DNA of 64,000 nucleotides from SCTM01 sp965279655. Lineage in GTDB: Bacteria > Pseudomonadota > Alphaproteobacteria > Rhodospirillales > Rhodospirillaceae. The notes under the pieces are model-generated. The model made no database searches. It was given only the letters and a program-made list of their open reading frames with translations, and was not told the origin of the DNA. The stretch covers positions 2,604,001-2,668,000 of the forward strand of contig OZ257255.1 of the NCBI GenBank assembly GCA_965279655.1, read 5' to 3'. Within the stretch, counting starts at the first letter, position 1; each line of letters starts with the position of its first letter. The position numbers and the translations under genes were made by a program. Of the stretch, positions 24,591 to 33,008 are shown piece by piece.

Positions 24591-25058
24591 ATGCTGACAT
24601 TCGATACGCCCGCCGATCTCGCCGCCTTCGGCACCCGCGAGATGGGGACGAGCGGGTGGCTGCCGGTGCCGCAGGACCTGATCCTGCGCTTCGCCGAACT
24701 CACCGGCGACATGACCTGGATCCATACCGATCCGGCGCGGGCGGCGCGCGAGATGCCCGGCGGCAAGACGATTGCGCATGGTTATCTGACGCTCTCCCTC
24801 GCGCCGTCGCTGATGGCGCAAGTCTACGAAGTAAAGCGCTTCGGACGCGTGTTTAACTACGGTGCGGATCGCCTGCGATTCATGGCGCCCGTACCGAGCG
24901 AAGGCCGCATCCGGCTACGACTCGGGATGAAGACAATTGAGGCGCGGCCCGACGGCGGGTTCAAGTTCACGTTCACTAACACCGTCGAAGTGGAGGGCAG
25001 CGAGAAGCCCGCGGCGGCCTACGAGATGTTGGTGGTGATGTACCCGCCGGGGTCCTAG
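24591..25058 (+). CDS. MaoC-like (R)-enoyl-CoA hydratase
   Basis: This 155-residue hot-dog-fold protein has the hydratase signature RFAELTGDMTWIHTDPARA with the catalytic Asp and His, followed by GGKTIAHGYLTLSL. This matches (R)-specific hydratases and MaoC dehydratases. It would hydrate or dehydrate an acyl-CoA intermediate. It stands alone, divergent from the hydrolase-thiolase run, which suggests coordinate control across the shared gap. The start at 24591 is the only ATG ahead of the conserved part. Confidence 0.88.
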   Translation: MLTFDTPADLAAFGTREMGTSGWLPVPQDLILRFAELTGDMTWIHTDPARAAREMPGGKTIAHGYLTLSLAPSLMAQVYEVKRFGRVFNYGADRLRFMAPVPSEGRIRLRLGMKTIEARPDGGFKFTFTNTVEVEGSEKPAAAYEMLVVMYPPGS

Positions 25059-25164
25059 CTCTGGGGCGCGTGGTGCGCTCGCGTCGTCCCGCCTAGCCCT
25101 TCCAATAGAAGAGTCTTGTGGCCCAATGGCATAGCCCTTGGCCGCCAATTCCGGTCGCAATTCG

Positions 25165-25205
25165 ATTGATCTATCTAAAATACCACCTATTCTATCTATA
25201 TACTG
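25165..25205. promoter_or_regulatory. AT-rich promoter region with direct repeat TCTATCTA
   Basis: Upstream of the TetR start at 25226 an AT-rich tract carries TCTATCTA at 25170-25177 and again at 25191-25198, 21 bp apart (two helical turns). It may be the TetR gene promoter with an autoregulatory site. The island palindrome is not present. Confidence 0.35.
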
Positions 25206-25225
25206 AGCCCCTGGAGGCACCACGC

Positions 25226-25894
25226 GTGGCGACCGCGAAAACCCGCAAGAAGGCGTCGGCCCGCAAAGTTCCGCAGCCGAAGGTCGGCAGCGCCGACCGC
25301 ATTCTGGAAGCCGCGATCGAACTGTTCGCGCGCAACGGATTCGACGGCGCGTCGACCACCGAAATCGCGCTCGCCGCCGGCGTGGCGCAGTCGGTGGTGC
25401 TGTACCACTACACCACCAAGGACGAACTCTGGTACGCGGCGATGGATCGTCTGTTCGACCGCGTGCACTCCGAATTCCGCCGCGACCACAACGTACTGCA
25501 GGACCTGAGCAGCATCGACCGGCTCAAGGTCTGGATTCGTCAGTTCGTGCTGACGTCGGCGGCGCATCCGGAACTCGGGCGCGTCGTCATGCGCGAAGGC
25601 ACCTCCGGCGGCCCGCGCCTGAAGTGGCTGATCAGCCGTCATCTCGGCGCCGATTACGATCTCTATGAGATGCATTTCCGCAAGGCGATGGACGAAGGAA
25701 GGATCCGGCAGTACCCGACCCTTCCCCTCACCATCCTGGTCCATGCCGCCGCCTCCATGCTGTTCAACCTGACGCCCCTGGTCGAAGCGGTCTACGGCCG
25801 CTCGCCGTTCGACGACGAGGTGGTGACGGATCAGGCGGACATGGTGCTCGACATCATCTTCAACGGCCTCATGACCAGGCCGACATCCAAGTAG
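25226..25894 (+). CDS. TetR/AcrR-family transcriptional regulator
   Basis: This 222-residue protein has a basic N-terminal tail (about 20 residues of Lys/Arg) before a typical TetR DNA-binding domain: ADRILEAAIELFARNGFDGA, STTEIALAAGVAQSVVLYHY and TTKDELWYAAMDRLF. The C-terminal domain has the form of members with a hydrophobic ligand pocket (VHAAASMLFNLTPLVEAVYG). GTG 25226 is preferred because GGAGG lies 9 nt upstream; the longer frame from 25118 adds an unlike sequence. It is followed at 12 bp by the VOC gene, so it may control its operon and possibly the wider island. Confidence 0.92.
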   Translation: MATAKTRKKASARKVPQPKVGSADRILEAAIELFARNGFDGASTTEIALAAGVAQSVVLYHYTTKDELWYAAMDRLFDRVHSEFRRDHNVLQDLSSIDRLKVWIRQFVLTSAAHPELGRVVMREGTSGGPRLKWLISRHLGADYDLYEMHFRKAMDEGRIRQYPTLPLTILVHAAASMLFNLTPLVEAVYGRSPFDDEVVTDQADMVLDIIFNGLMTRPTSK

Positions 25895-25906
25895 GGAGAC
25901 AATGTC

Positions 25907-26521
25907 ATGAACAAGATCAGCCCGATCGCGACGAAGACCCCGCCCGGCAAGGCGCCAACGGTGCTTGGCGTCCATCACGCCGCATACTTGTGCTTCGACG
26001 CCGCGGAGACGCGGGAATTCTACGAGAAGGTCTGCGGCCTGAAGACCGTCGCGGCCTTCACGTTCGACGGCATCGTCGATACGTCGATCGATATCCGCTA
26101 CATGCACATCTTCTTCGAGATGGCGGACGGCAACTGCATCGCCTTCTTCGACCTGCCGACCAAGCTGCGGCCCAACGACTTCAAGCGTAACAGCGGGTTC
26201 AAGCAACACATCGCCATGCTGGTGGCGACAGAAGAGGAAATGTTGGCCTTCAAGAAGCGCTGGGAAGACGCGGGTTACCACGTCGACGGCCCGCTCGATC
26301 ACCACTTCGTGAAATCGATCTACACCTTCGATCCCAACGGGATTCAGGTGGAAGTGACGATCAAGGCCAAAGAGTACGGCGCCATCATGGCCCGCGAGCA
26401 GGCGATCGTGGAAGAAAACCTGGCGGCCTGGGAAAAGGAAACGCGCCCGGCAAAGGAGGCCTATCTGAAGCGCATGAAGGAACTGGAAGCCGAGAGGGCT
26501 GTCGAGAAAAAGGCAGGCTAG
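25907..26521 (+). CDS. VOC-superfamily protein, paralogue of the one at 1025-1639
   Basis: This 204-residue protein has putative ligands His in GVHHAAYLCF, Glu in MHIFFEMADGN, His in FKQHIAML and Glu in GIQVEVTIK. The MHIFFEMADGNCIAFFD block is almost the same as in the VOC protein near the left edge, so the pair arose by duplication. A Lys/Glu-rich coiled C-terminal tail (residues about 170-200) is present in both. The function is unknown; extradiol-dioxygenase-like or isomerase chemistry is possible. It follows the TetR gene by 12 bp with GGGAG at its start. Confidence 0.8.
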   Translation: MNKISPIATKTPPGKAPTVLGVHHAAYLCFDAAETREFYEKVCGLKTVAAFTFDGIVDTSIDIRYMHIFFEMADGNCIAFFDLPTKLRPNDFKRNSGFKQHIAMLVATEEEMLAFKKRWEDAGYHVDGPLDHHFVKSIYTFDPNGIQVEVTIKAKEYGAIMAREQAIVEENLAAWEKETRPAKEAYLKRMKELEAERAVEKKAG

Positions 26522-26522
26522 C

Positions 26523-26813
26523 TCAACGGGATTTCAGCACGGGGAGCTTGACGGTCACTTCCTTGAGCTCCCACGCGGACCCTTTGCCGTAGCGCGCATC
26601 CAGCCGCATCATCCAGCGGAAATGCAGGATCGCGACAAACACCGCCGATGCCGCGAGCGCGGCCGGCAACTGCCAGACGTTCAGCCAATTCTCGCCTTGA
26701 CCGATGTACTTGGTGGCAACGAAGAACACGTAGATCCAGAGATGGATCGCGCCCGAGAGGATAATCGCGAACCGCTTGTAGCGTGGTGCAGTACCGCTGA
26801 AAGGGATGTTCAT
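26523..26813 (-). CDS. Small integral-membrane protein with two predicted TM segments
   Basis: This 96-residue protein has hydrophobic stretches at about residues 15-33 (FAIILSGAIHLWIYVFFVAT) and 46-62 (LPAALAASAVFVAILHF). No family is recognised. It lies 13 bp after the four-helix membrane protein on the same strand, so the two probably form a complex. A conserved His in the first helix might bind haem or a quinone, but that is a guess. Confidence 0.7.
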   Translation of the reverse strand: MNIPFSGTAPRYKRFAIILSGAIHLWIYVFFVATKYIGQGENWLNVWQLPAALAASAVFVAILHFRWMMRLDARYGKGSAWELKEVTVKLPVLKSR

Positions 26814-26826
26814 TTTCAGCTCCCGA

Positions 26827-27360
26827 TCAGAACGGTTTCACAACGGCGAGAAAGACGATCAGAAATCCGCCGATCATGACGGCCGATGTCGTCTGCAGGA
26901 AGAACCACCAATGGAACTGGATGGCGCGTTCGTACGCCTCCCCATCGCCGGTGCTGCGGATGCGGTGCTTGTTGCCGCCGAAGTGCGACAGGTAATAGTC
27001 CATGATCTCGATGGGGATGAACACGCCCACGATGATGGCGAGCTTCAACACCAGCCAGCTCTCCGCGGTGCTGTGAGCGCCGCCGATATAGAGCAGGGGT
27101 CCGGTAATCATAATGATCGGGAACGCCACGTGTTCGTAGATCACGCCGTGATCGAAGCGCTCCATCACCCAATTGCGCAGTTCGATCAGGCGCTCATCGC
27201 TGGGATTGCGCCGCCAAGCCTTGAACACCGGCACGAGATAGTAGGAGTACGCAACCGCCGTGCTCCAGATCCACACCATCACCGCCATGATGTGGAAGTA
27301 CTTGATGTACAGGTAGTACGGCTCGATGGCGTTCGCCAACCAATCCATAGGTACGTTCAC
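26827..27360 (-). CDS. Four-helix integral-membrane protein, HemJ/DUF2269-like
   Basis: This 177-residue protein has four predicted TM segments near residues 17-40, 75-95, 104-126 and 146-172. The first helix, YIKYFHIMAVMVWIWSTAVA, resembles the HemJ/DUF2269 pattern with a conserved His. The third contains WLVLKLAIIVGVFI with a Lys in a similar position to the HemJ Lys. HemJ oxidises protoporphyrinogen with a bound haem; an electron-transfer role is possible but not shown. Operator copy 7 lies 36 bp upstream with a TATTGT -10-like element, tying this pair to the catabolic regulon. Confidence 0.65.
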   Translation of the reverse strand: MNVPMDWLANAIEPYYLYIKYFHIMAVMVWIWSTAVAYSYYLVPVFKAWRRNPSDERLIELRNWVMERFDHGVIYEHVAFPIIMITGPLLYIGGAHSTAESWLVLKLAIIVGVFIPIEIMDYYLSHFGGNKHRIRSTGDGEAYERAIQFHWWFFLQTTSAVMIGGFLIVFLAVVKPF

Positions 27361-27396
27361 CCTTCCCTAAGCCACAATAGCCAAGCCACGCCATTG

Positions 27397-27411
27397 GTCA
27401 ATAAAGTTGAC
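27397..27411. promoter_or_regulatory. Island operator copy 7, GTCAATAAAGTTGAC
   Basis: Both arms match exactly. It is 36 bp upstream of the membrane protein start (27360) and just 2 bp past the stop side of the dehydrogenase gene. On the minus strand TTGACC and TATTGT are spaced 16 bp, the best promoter-like pair among the copies. Confidence 0.68.
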
Positions 27412-27413
27412 GT

Positions 27414-28373
27414 TCACGCCGCCCCCGCGACCACGTTGACCATGCGCGCGCGATCACCCGCCAGGTAGGCGCGCATATTCGCCTCCAGGATCGGCAGCAC
27501 ATCGTCGATCCACCGGCTGTGAAGCCCGCCCAGGTGCGGCGAGACAATGACATTGGGCAGCGACCAGAGCGGGCTGTCCGCCGGGAGAGGCTCAGCCGCG
27601 AAAACATCAAGGGCGGCGCCGGCGATGCGACGCTCCCGCAGTGCGGCAATCAGGGCGCCCTCGTCCACCGTGCCGCCGCGCCCCAGGTTGAGAAAGTGGG
27701 CCGAAGGCTTCATAGCCGCGAACACGTCCGCATTCACCAGCCCCTTCGTGTCGTCCCGCAGCGGCGCAAGGTCTATGAGGAAATCGGCCTCCGAGGCGGC
27801 CTGTCTCAATTGCGCCCGGCCCACCACCTGCTCGAATCCCGGTGCCTGGGTGCGGCTGTCGCTGACGCCAACGGTGCGCATCCCTAGGGCTTGGCAGCAT
27901 GCACCCAGGGCCTCGGCAATCGCCCCGACGCCGATGATCGTGACGGTCAATCCATGCAGCAGCGAGGGTGCGAAGCGTTGCCATGCGCCCGCGGCTTGGT
28001 TCCGGCTGAGCCGCGGGACATCCCGTGCGAGCGCGAACATCAACGCCAGGGCCGCCTCCGCCACCGCAATGGAATGGGTGCCGCGGCTGTTGGTCACCAG
28101 CACGTCGGGCCGCAGCGTGGGACGATCCGTCAGGCCGTCGAGGCCGGACCCGAGGCCGTGGATCCATCGCAGCTTCGCCGCATCCCGCAGAACCTGATCC
28201 GTCAGCAACTGGCCGAAGGTAATGAGGACCTCGGCGCCCGCGATATGAGGCCCCACGTCTCCATGATGCTCGACCCGCATCACGTCACCTTCCGGAAATG
28301 CGCGCGCAAGGCTCGATCGCAGCCGGTCTTCCGGATCGTTTGCCGAAGACAGGAGAATGAGGGCGCGCGGCAC
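27414..28373 (-). CDS. D-isomer-specific 2-hydroxyacid dehydrogenase
   Basis: This 319-residue protein has the NAD-binding motif VTIIGVGAIAEALGACCQAL, catalytic Arg in LNLGRGGTVDE, Glu in DVFAAEPLP and His in IVSPHLGG. The conserved HGLGSGLDGL substrate loop is in the N-terminal part. It reduces 2-keto acids or oxidises 2-hydroxy acids. Its GTG start overlaps the amidohydrolase stop by one base (TAGTG), so the two are translationally coupled. The substrate cannot be inferred. Confidence 0.9.
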   Translation of the reverse strand: MPRALILLSSANDPEDRLRSSLARAFPEGDVMRVEHHGDVGPHIAGAEVLITFGQLLTDQVLRDAAKLRWIHGLGSGLDGLTDRPTLRPDVLVTNSRGTHSIAVAEAALALMFALARDVPRLSRNQAAGAWQRFAPSLLHGLTVTIIGVGAIAEALGACCQALGMRTVGVSDSRTQAPGFEQVVGRAQLRQAASEADFLIDLAPLRDDTKGLVNADVFAAMKPSAHFLNLGRGGTVDEGALIAALRERRIAGAALDVFAAEPLPADSPLWSLPNVIVSPHLGGLHSRWIDDVLPILEANMRAYLAGDRARMVNVVAGAA

Positions 28374-29413
28374 TAAGCGCCCAACAGGCGCGCCGCGTTT
28401 CCGGAGGCGATGGCGCGGTGGGCCGCGGCGTCGAGCCCCGTAAAGGAATCCAAATTCGCGGTGGTGGATTGCACGAAATTGAACGGCGCGTGGGGGATAT
28501 CGCTGCCGAAGACAATGCGGTCGGACCCGACGAGTTCGAGCGTCGCCTTAAGGCTGCCCGGCGCCGCGGATACCGCTGTGTCGTAATAGAGCGTCTTCAG
28601 GTAATCGCGCACGGTGCGGCCGCGCTCGCGGAAAGCGGCGTAGGCCCCGCGCGGGGACGCCTCGACCAGGCTCAAGCGCCATGCGATGAACGGCAGTGCG
28701 CCGCCGAGGTGAGAGATCACCCACCGGATATTTGGATATTTGTCGAACAGACCGGTGAACACCATATCGCCGATGGTCCGCGTCGTATCGAACACGAATT
28801 CCAAGATCGGCGGCGGCAACGTGAGATTGAGGTTATCGACCCCGGGCGGAAGGTGCGGATGCACAAAAACCAGGGCCTTCTGCTTATTCAATTCGCTCAA
28901 CAGCGGCGCATAGTCCGCGTGACCGAGATACTTACCGCCATAGTTTGTGAGCAGGATCACGCCGTCGAGTTTGAGCTTCGTGCGGATGCGCTCGTACTCG
29001 GCGAGCGACTTGTCGACGTCGGGCAACGGGAGGGAGCCGAACCCGCCGACACGCGTGGGATGCGCCGTGCGCAGTTCCACGATGGCATCGTTGCTGCGCA
29101 CGGCAAGATCGGCCGCGAACTTCACGTCCCCAAAGTAGACCCCCGGCGAGGACACCGAGACCAGGGCCTTGGCGATGCCCAGCGTGTCCATGTTCCGTAG
29201 CATCTGTTCGGGGGTCCACTCCGGCAGCGGAACCCGGCCCACTTCCGCGACGCCGATCGTGGCGAGCATCTGCCGATAGATCGGCGGCACAACATGGTGG
29301 TGAAAATCGACGCGACCCGTGGTTGCCATATCCGCAGCCTCCGCCGCGGAATTGACGGCCGCCACGGCCGTCATCCCGCTCATCTTCAAGATATCACGAC
29401 GTGAGGCGGGCAC
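28373..29413 (-). CDS. Amidohydrolase-2-family protein (ACMSD-like) with Tat-like signal
   Basis: This 346-residue metal-dependent hydrolase or decarboxylase has VDFHHHVVPP (HxH pair), FVHPHLPPG, ISHLGGALPF and FGSDIPHAPF with the catalytic Asp. The N-terminus MPASRRDILKMSG is a twin-arginine-like signal, so export is possible. ACMSD-family members cleave carboxylic or amide bonds, including decarboxylation of aromatic acids. It begins 15 bp after the TonB receptor stop on the same strand, so receptor, hydrolase and dehydrogenase may be one transcript. Confidence 0.85.
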   Translation of the reverse strand: MPASRRDILKMSGMTAVAAVNSAAEAADMATTGRVDFHHHVVPPIYRQMLATIGVAEVGRVPLPEWTPEQMLRNMDTLGIAKALVSVSSPGVYFGDVKFAADLAVRSNDAIVELRTAHPTRVGGFGSLPLPDVDKSLAEYERIRTKLKLDGVILLTNYGGKYLGHADYAPLLSELNKQKALVFVHPHLPPGVDNLNLTLPPPILEFVFDTTRTIGDMVFTGLFDKYPNIRWVISHLGGALPFIAWRLSLVEASPRGAYAAFRERGRTVRDYLKTLYYDTAVSAAPGSLKATLELVGSDRIVFGSDIPHAPFNFVQSTTANLDSFTGLDAAAHRAIASGNAARLLGA

Positions 29414-29428
29414 GTTCGTCCCCCGAGA

Positions 29429-31621
29429 TTAAAAGCGAACCTTGGCCTGCAGAACCACGGTACGCGGCGGATCGATTGCCTTTTGGCGCGCGTCAACCGC
29501 CAGACCGACCGCCGGATTGGGGTTCGACGCAAGCGCCGCGGTGCCGCTGAAGGTCGTATTACGCACATCGGTCAAGTTGCGGCCCAGCACCGCGAGCTCC
29601 CACCGATCGTCGACGTCACTCAAGGCCAATCGCGCTTCAACCTTGGTGAAGCCGGCCTGAATGGCGCCGGGGTCGTTCGCCTGGTCCATGCGGGCTGAGC
29701 TCTGGAACAACGCCGTGCCGGCGAGACCGAGTTTCAGTCCCGACGAGATCGGCGTTGTGAAGCGGGCCGTCAGCGTACCTTTGAACTCCGGAATGAAGCC
29801 GAGCCGAGCCCCCGTTAGGTTACACGAGTTGGAGACAGGGTTCGTAGGCGCTTGGCCCGTGGCGCAGGGCCCCGCGGGGTACGCGGAGAACTTCGCCGTG
29901 GGCGTGTAGGCCATGCTGCCCTCGACGCGGAACTGGTCCGTGATCGCGAACGATCCATCGGCCTCGACGCCCCGCGCCTTCGCCGACGCCGCGTTGCCGG
30001 TGTAAAACGCGAACGAGGTGACCGACGTCGTCTGGATGGCAACCGAGACTTGCAGGTTCTTATACTCGGTATCGAACACCGCGACGTTCAACGTGGCGCG
30101 GTTGCCGAACCGCATCTTGGCGCCGGCCTCGAAAGACCGGGACGTCTCCGGCGCGAACTTGAAGCTGGCGGCGACGGCGTTGGAAATCGCGCCTTGGAAG
30201 CCGCCGACCTTTGAGCCATGCGAGTAGCTTCCGTACAGCATCACCTCGTCGCTCGGTTTGTATTGCAGCGTGAACGCGGGGTCTGTGTGATTCTCGCTGA
30301 TCGACTGATTGATCGCGGATGTCTGCGTACCGATCTGGCGGGTCAGCGCAAACGGACCCGTCAGGATGCGCCAATCGCCGGTCTTATTTTCATGCGTGTA
30401 GCGCAAACTGCCGACGGCGCTGAGTCTGTCGATGACGTTGAAGGTCACCTGACCGTAGGCGGAATAGACAGTGCTGTCCTGCGCGAACGGACGGTACGAA
30501 CTGGCGGCCGGTGTCGCGATGATGCCTGTGGTGCGCCGCTCCAGCAGATGGCTGTCGTGCCAGTAGGCACCGCCCACGAATTCGACAGTCTTGCCGGTCG
30601 GCGAGAGCACGCGGAATTCCTGCGAAACCTGGCGGAACCCCTCCTGGAACGTCGAATACGCCAGATCGCGTTCGAAGAAATCGGCGTCTTCGCGCTGATC
30701 GCTCTTGTACCGCGAGTAGCCCGTAATCGAGGCAAGCGTGAACTCGCCGAGTTTCACGGAGACATTTCCGGCCCAATTGTCCGTGGTGACCTTGTCGAAG
30801 TCGGGTCCCAGGCTGCTGAGCGTTTCCTTGGTCAAATCAGGCGGGCGATTGGCAATCACCGACACGATGGCGAACGGGTTGCCGCTGACGTTCACATAGC
30901 CGTGCTCGTACTTAAGCGTCGCGCTCACGTTGTCGGTATCGTAGGCGACCGTGCCGCGCACGACGTTCTCCCGGCGCCGGGGCTCGTACTTCCGGCTCAA
31001 CGAGTTGTACAGCCAGCCGTGATAGTCCTCGTGCAGGGCCGCGACGCGGACGCGGAAAGCTTCCGTGATCGGAATGGTTCCCGCCGCTTCGGCCTTGTAG
31101 CCGCCAATCTCGGCATCCCACTCCGCCGCGGCATAGCCTTCCAGCGTTGTGCCCGGACGCCTGGAGAGAATATTGATGGCGCCGGCGCTGGTGTTCTTGC
31201 CGACCAGCGCACCTTGCGGGCCGCGCAGGATTTCCAAGCGCTCGATGTCCAGGAACGGCGCTGTGAACTGGCGCGAGTTGCCGGCGAACACCCCATCGAG
31301 GAACATCACCACGGATTGATCGAGCGACGGGCTTCCCGGCGGCGAACCGATGCCGCGCATGATGATCATGTCCGCACCCGGCGTCTTGGTGACGAACAGG
31401 CTCGGCACGTATTGCGTCAGGTCTTGGAAGCTCTTCAAGGAGCGTTCCGACAGGAGTTCGCCCTCGACGACGGCGATGGAGATCGGAACATCCTGCAGGC
31501 GCTGCTCACGCTTTTGCGCCGTGACGATGATCTCTTCGAGTTCCGCGGCTGCGGCATATGTCGTGGATGCCGCGAGTGCGGCGGTGCCAAGTAGAAATGT
31601 CCGAAAATAGCGCTTCGTCAT
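29429..31621 (-). CDS. TonB-dependent receptor
   Basis: This 730-residue receptor has a signal peptide (residues 1-24, MTKRYFRTFLLGTAALAAST onward), a plug domain with IIVTAQKREQRLQDVPISIA and IERLEILRGPQGALVGKNTS, and a barrel ending VVLQAKVRF. It resembles the receptor at 10696-12870 in plug style. GGGGAGGCG precedes ATG 31621; the open frame continues upstream to 31936 but that part is not receptor-like. Operator copy 8 lies 73 bp upstream, shared with the M24-fold gene. It probably carries the island substrate or its sulfated form. Confidence 0.95.
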   Translation of the reverse strand: MTKRYFRTFLLGTAALAASTTYAAAAELEEIIVTAQKREQRLQDVPISIAVVEGELLSERSLKSFQDLTQYVPSLFVTKTPGADMIIMRGIGSPPGSPSLDQSVVMFLDGVFAGNSRQFTAPFLDIERLEILRGPQGALVGKNTSAGAINILSRRPGTTLEGYAAAEWDAEIGGYKAEAAGTIPITEAFRVRVAALHEDYHGWLYNSLSRKYEPRRRENVVRGTVAYDTDNVSATLKYEHGYVNVSGNPFAIVSVIANRPPDLTKETLSSLGPDFDKVTTDNWAGNVSVKLGEFTLASITGYSRYKSDQREDADFFERDLAYSTFQEGFRQVSQEFRVLSPTGKTVEFVGGAYWHDSHLLERRTTGIIATPAASSYRPFAQDSTVYSAYGQVTFNVIDRLSAVGSLRYTHENKTGDWRILTGPFALTRQIGTQTSAINQSISENHTDPAFTLQYKPSDEVMLYGSYSHGSKVGGFQGAISNAVAASFKFAPETSRSFEAGAKMRFGNRATLNVAVFDTEYKNLQVSVAIQTTSVTSFAFYTGNAASAKARGVEADGSFAITDQFRVEGSMAYTPTAKFSAYPAGPCATGQAPTNPVSNSCNLTGARLGFIPEFKGTLTARFTTPISSGLKLGLAGTALFQSSARMDQANDPGAIQAGFTKVEARLALSDVDDRWELAVLGRNLTDVRNTTFSGTAALASNPNPAVGLAVDARQKAIDPPRTVVLQAKVRF

Positions 31622-31694
31622 TGTCGCCTCCCCTGCCGCTACGTTCAGCGGTCGTTTCCCCCGGCAATATTGGTAAGCCCGCGCATTCGTTGCA

Positions 31695-31709
31695 GTCAAC
31701 AATGTTGAC
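31695..31709. promoter_or_regulatory. Island operator copy 8, GTCAACAATGTTGAC
   Basis: Identical to copy 4. It lies between divergent genes: 73 bp from the TonB receptor start (31621) and 105 bp from the M24-fold gene start (31815). The plus-strand TTGACA could serve as a -35 for the rightward operon. Confidence 0.75.
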
Positions 31710-31814
31710 AATGTCTTGTGCGCCCATCCGTCGTATGGTTGCATATTGGTCGCAGTGAACGTGAGTGATGCTGCACTGCGAAAGGAACGCGCAACGCGCG
31801 TTGGGGACTGCCGC

Positions 31815-33008
31815 ATGACGGTCGAACAGCGACTGAATTGTCCGATTTCGTCGGCGGAGCTTGAGCGCCGCTGGGCCGCGGTGCGCCGCGCCATGGCGGC
31901 GCACAACATCGACGTTCTGCTGATGCAGAACACCAACGATTTCCTAGGCGGCTATGTGAAGTGGTTCACGGATCTCCCCGCGACGACGGGCTATCCCGTG
32001 ATTGTGATCTTTCCGCGCAGCGAGCCCATGACCTACATCTCCCAAGGGCACTTCGGCCTGGACCGTCGGATCGCGCCCGAAGGCGCGCAGCAATATCGCG
32101 GCGTCGGCCGGATCATGGGGGCGCCGGGTTATGCGTCGGCGCGCTACACGGCCGCCTACGAAGCAGACGCGGCCGATGAAGCGATGAAGCCCTTTGCCGG
32201 CAGCACGGTGGGTCTGGTGGGATCGAGCCATTCGGCGACACTGCTGGATCGGCTCCGCTCCGGTTCATTGAAAGCCGCGCGACTGGTCGACACCTCCGAC
32301 CTGGTTGATTCCATCAAGGCCGTCAAGAGTGCGGAAGAGATTGCGATGATTCGCGCCACCGCGCGCATGCAAGACGCCTGTATCCAGGCGGTGGTGGAAG
32401 CCATTCGCCCCGGCATGCGCGACATCGAGGTAGGCTTGCTCGCCGAAGATGTCGGCCGGCGGCAAGGCAGCGAGCAAGGCATCTTCCTCGTCGCCTCCGG
32501 CCCGCCCGGCACCGCCGCCACCTACGGCATCAGGCATTACCAAAATCGCACCATCGAACGCGGCGACGTCGTCAATCTCCTGGTCGAGAACAGCGGCCCC
32601 GGCGGAATGTACACCGAGATCGGCCGCACATTTGTGCTGGGGAAAGCGACCACGGAAATGAAAGACGATTTCGCCTTCGTGCGCGACGCCCAAGCCTTCA
32701 CCGCGAGACTCTTGGCGAAGCACGGCTCCCCGACGGAGATCTGGGAGAGCTACAACCGGCACCTCGAAAAGCACGACAAGCCGAAAGAAGCGCGGCTGCA
32801 TTGTCACAGCCAGGGCTATGATCTGGTGGAACGGCCGCTGGTGCGCCACGATGAGCCGATGGCTGTCGCCGCGAACATGAACTTCGCCTGCCATCCCACC
32901 ACGATCACGGCGACGTCCTTCGCTTCGTGCTGCGACAATTACCTGCTGCACCAAGATCGTGCCGAGCGTCTGCATACCTTCCCGCAAGAGATCATCGAGA
33001 TCACCTGA
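31815..33008 (+). CDS. M24-fold (Xaa-Pro peptidase/creatinase-like) protein
   Basis: This 397-residue protein has an N-terminal creatinase-like domain (AVRRAMAAHNIDVLLMQNTN) and a pita-bread C-terminal domain (KSAEEIAMIRATARMQDACI). The usual metal-binding VDxG...YxxDxTR pattern reads VENSGPGGMYTEIGRTF, with Glu268 at one Asp site, so a canonical two-metal site is uncertain. The His of HSQGYDLVERP is kept. Creatinase-type members work without metal. ATG 31815 is chosen over the longer frame to 31716, because that start would sit inside the regulatory region. It overlaps the sulfatase start by one base. Confidence 0.78.
   Translation: MTVEQRLNCPISSAELERRWAAVRRAMAAHNIDVLLMQNTNDFLGGYVKWFTDLPATTGYPVIVIFPRSEPMTYISQGHFGLDRRIAPEGAQQYRGVGRIMGAPGYASARYTAAYEADAADEAMKPFAGSTVGLVGSSHSATLLDRLRSGSLKAARLVDTSDLVDSIKAVKSAEEIAMIRATARMQDACIQAVVEAIRPGMRDIEVGLLAEDVGRRQGSEQGIFLVASGPPGTAATYGIRHYQNRTIERGDVVNLLVENSGPGGMYTEIGRTFVLGKATTEMKDDFAFVRDAQAFTARLLAKHGSPTEIWESYNRHLEKHDKPKEARLHCHSQGYDLVERPLVRHDEPMAVAANMNFACHPTTITATSFASCCDNYLLHQDRAERLHTFPQEIIEIT

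Noticed and set aside
30218..31594. Plus-strand 458-codon open frame across the second TonB receptor
   Set aside because: It is the antisense of a clear receptor barrel and plug; composition and lack of motif mark it as a shadow.
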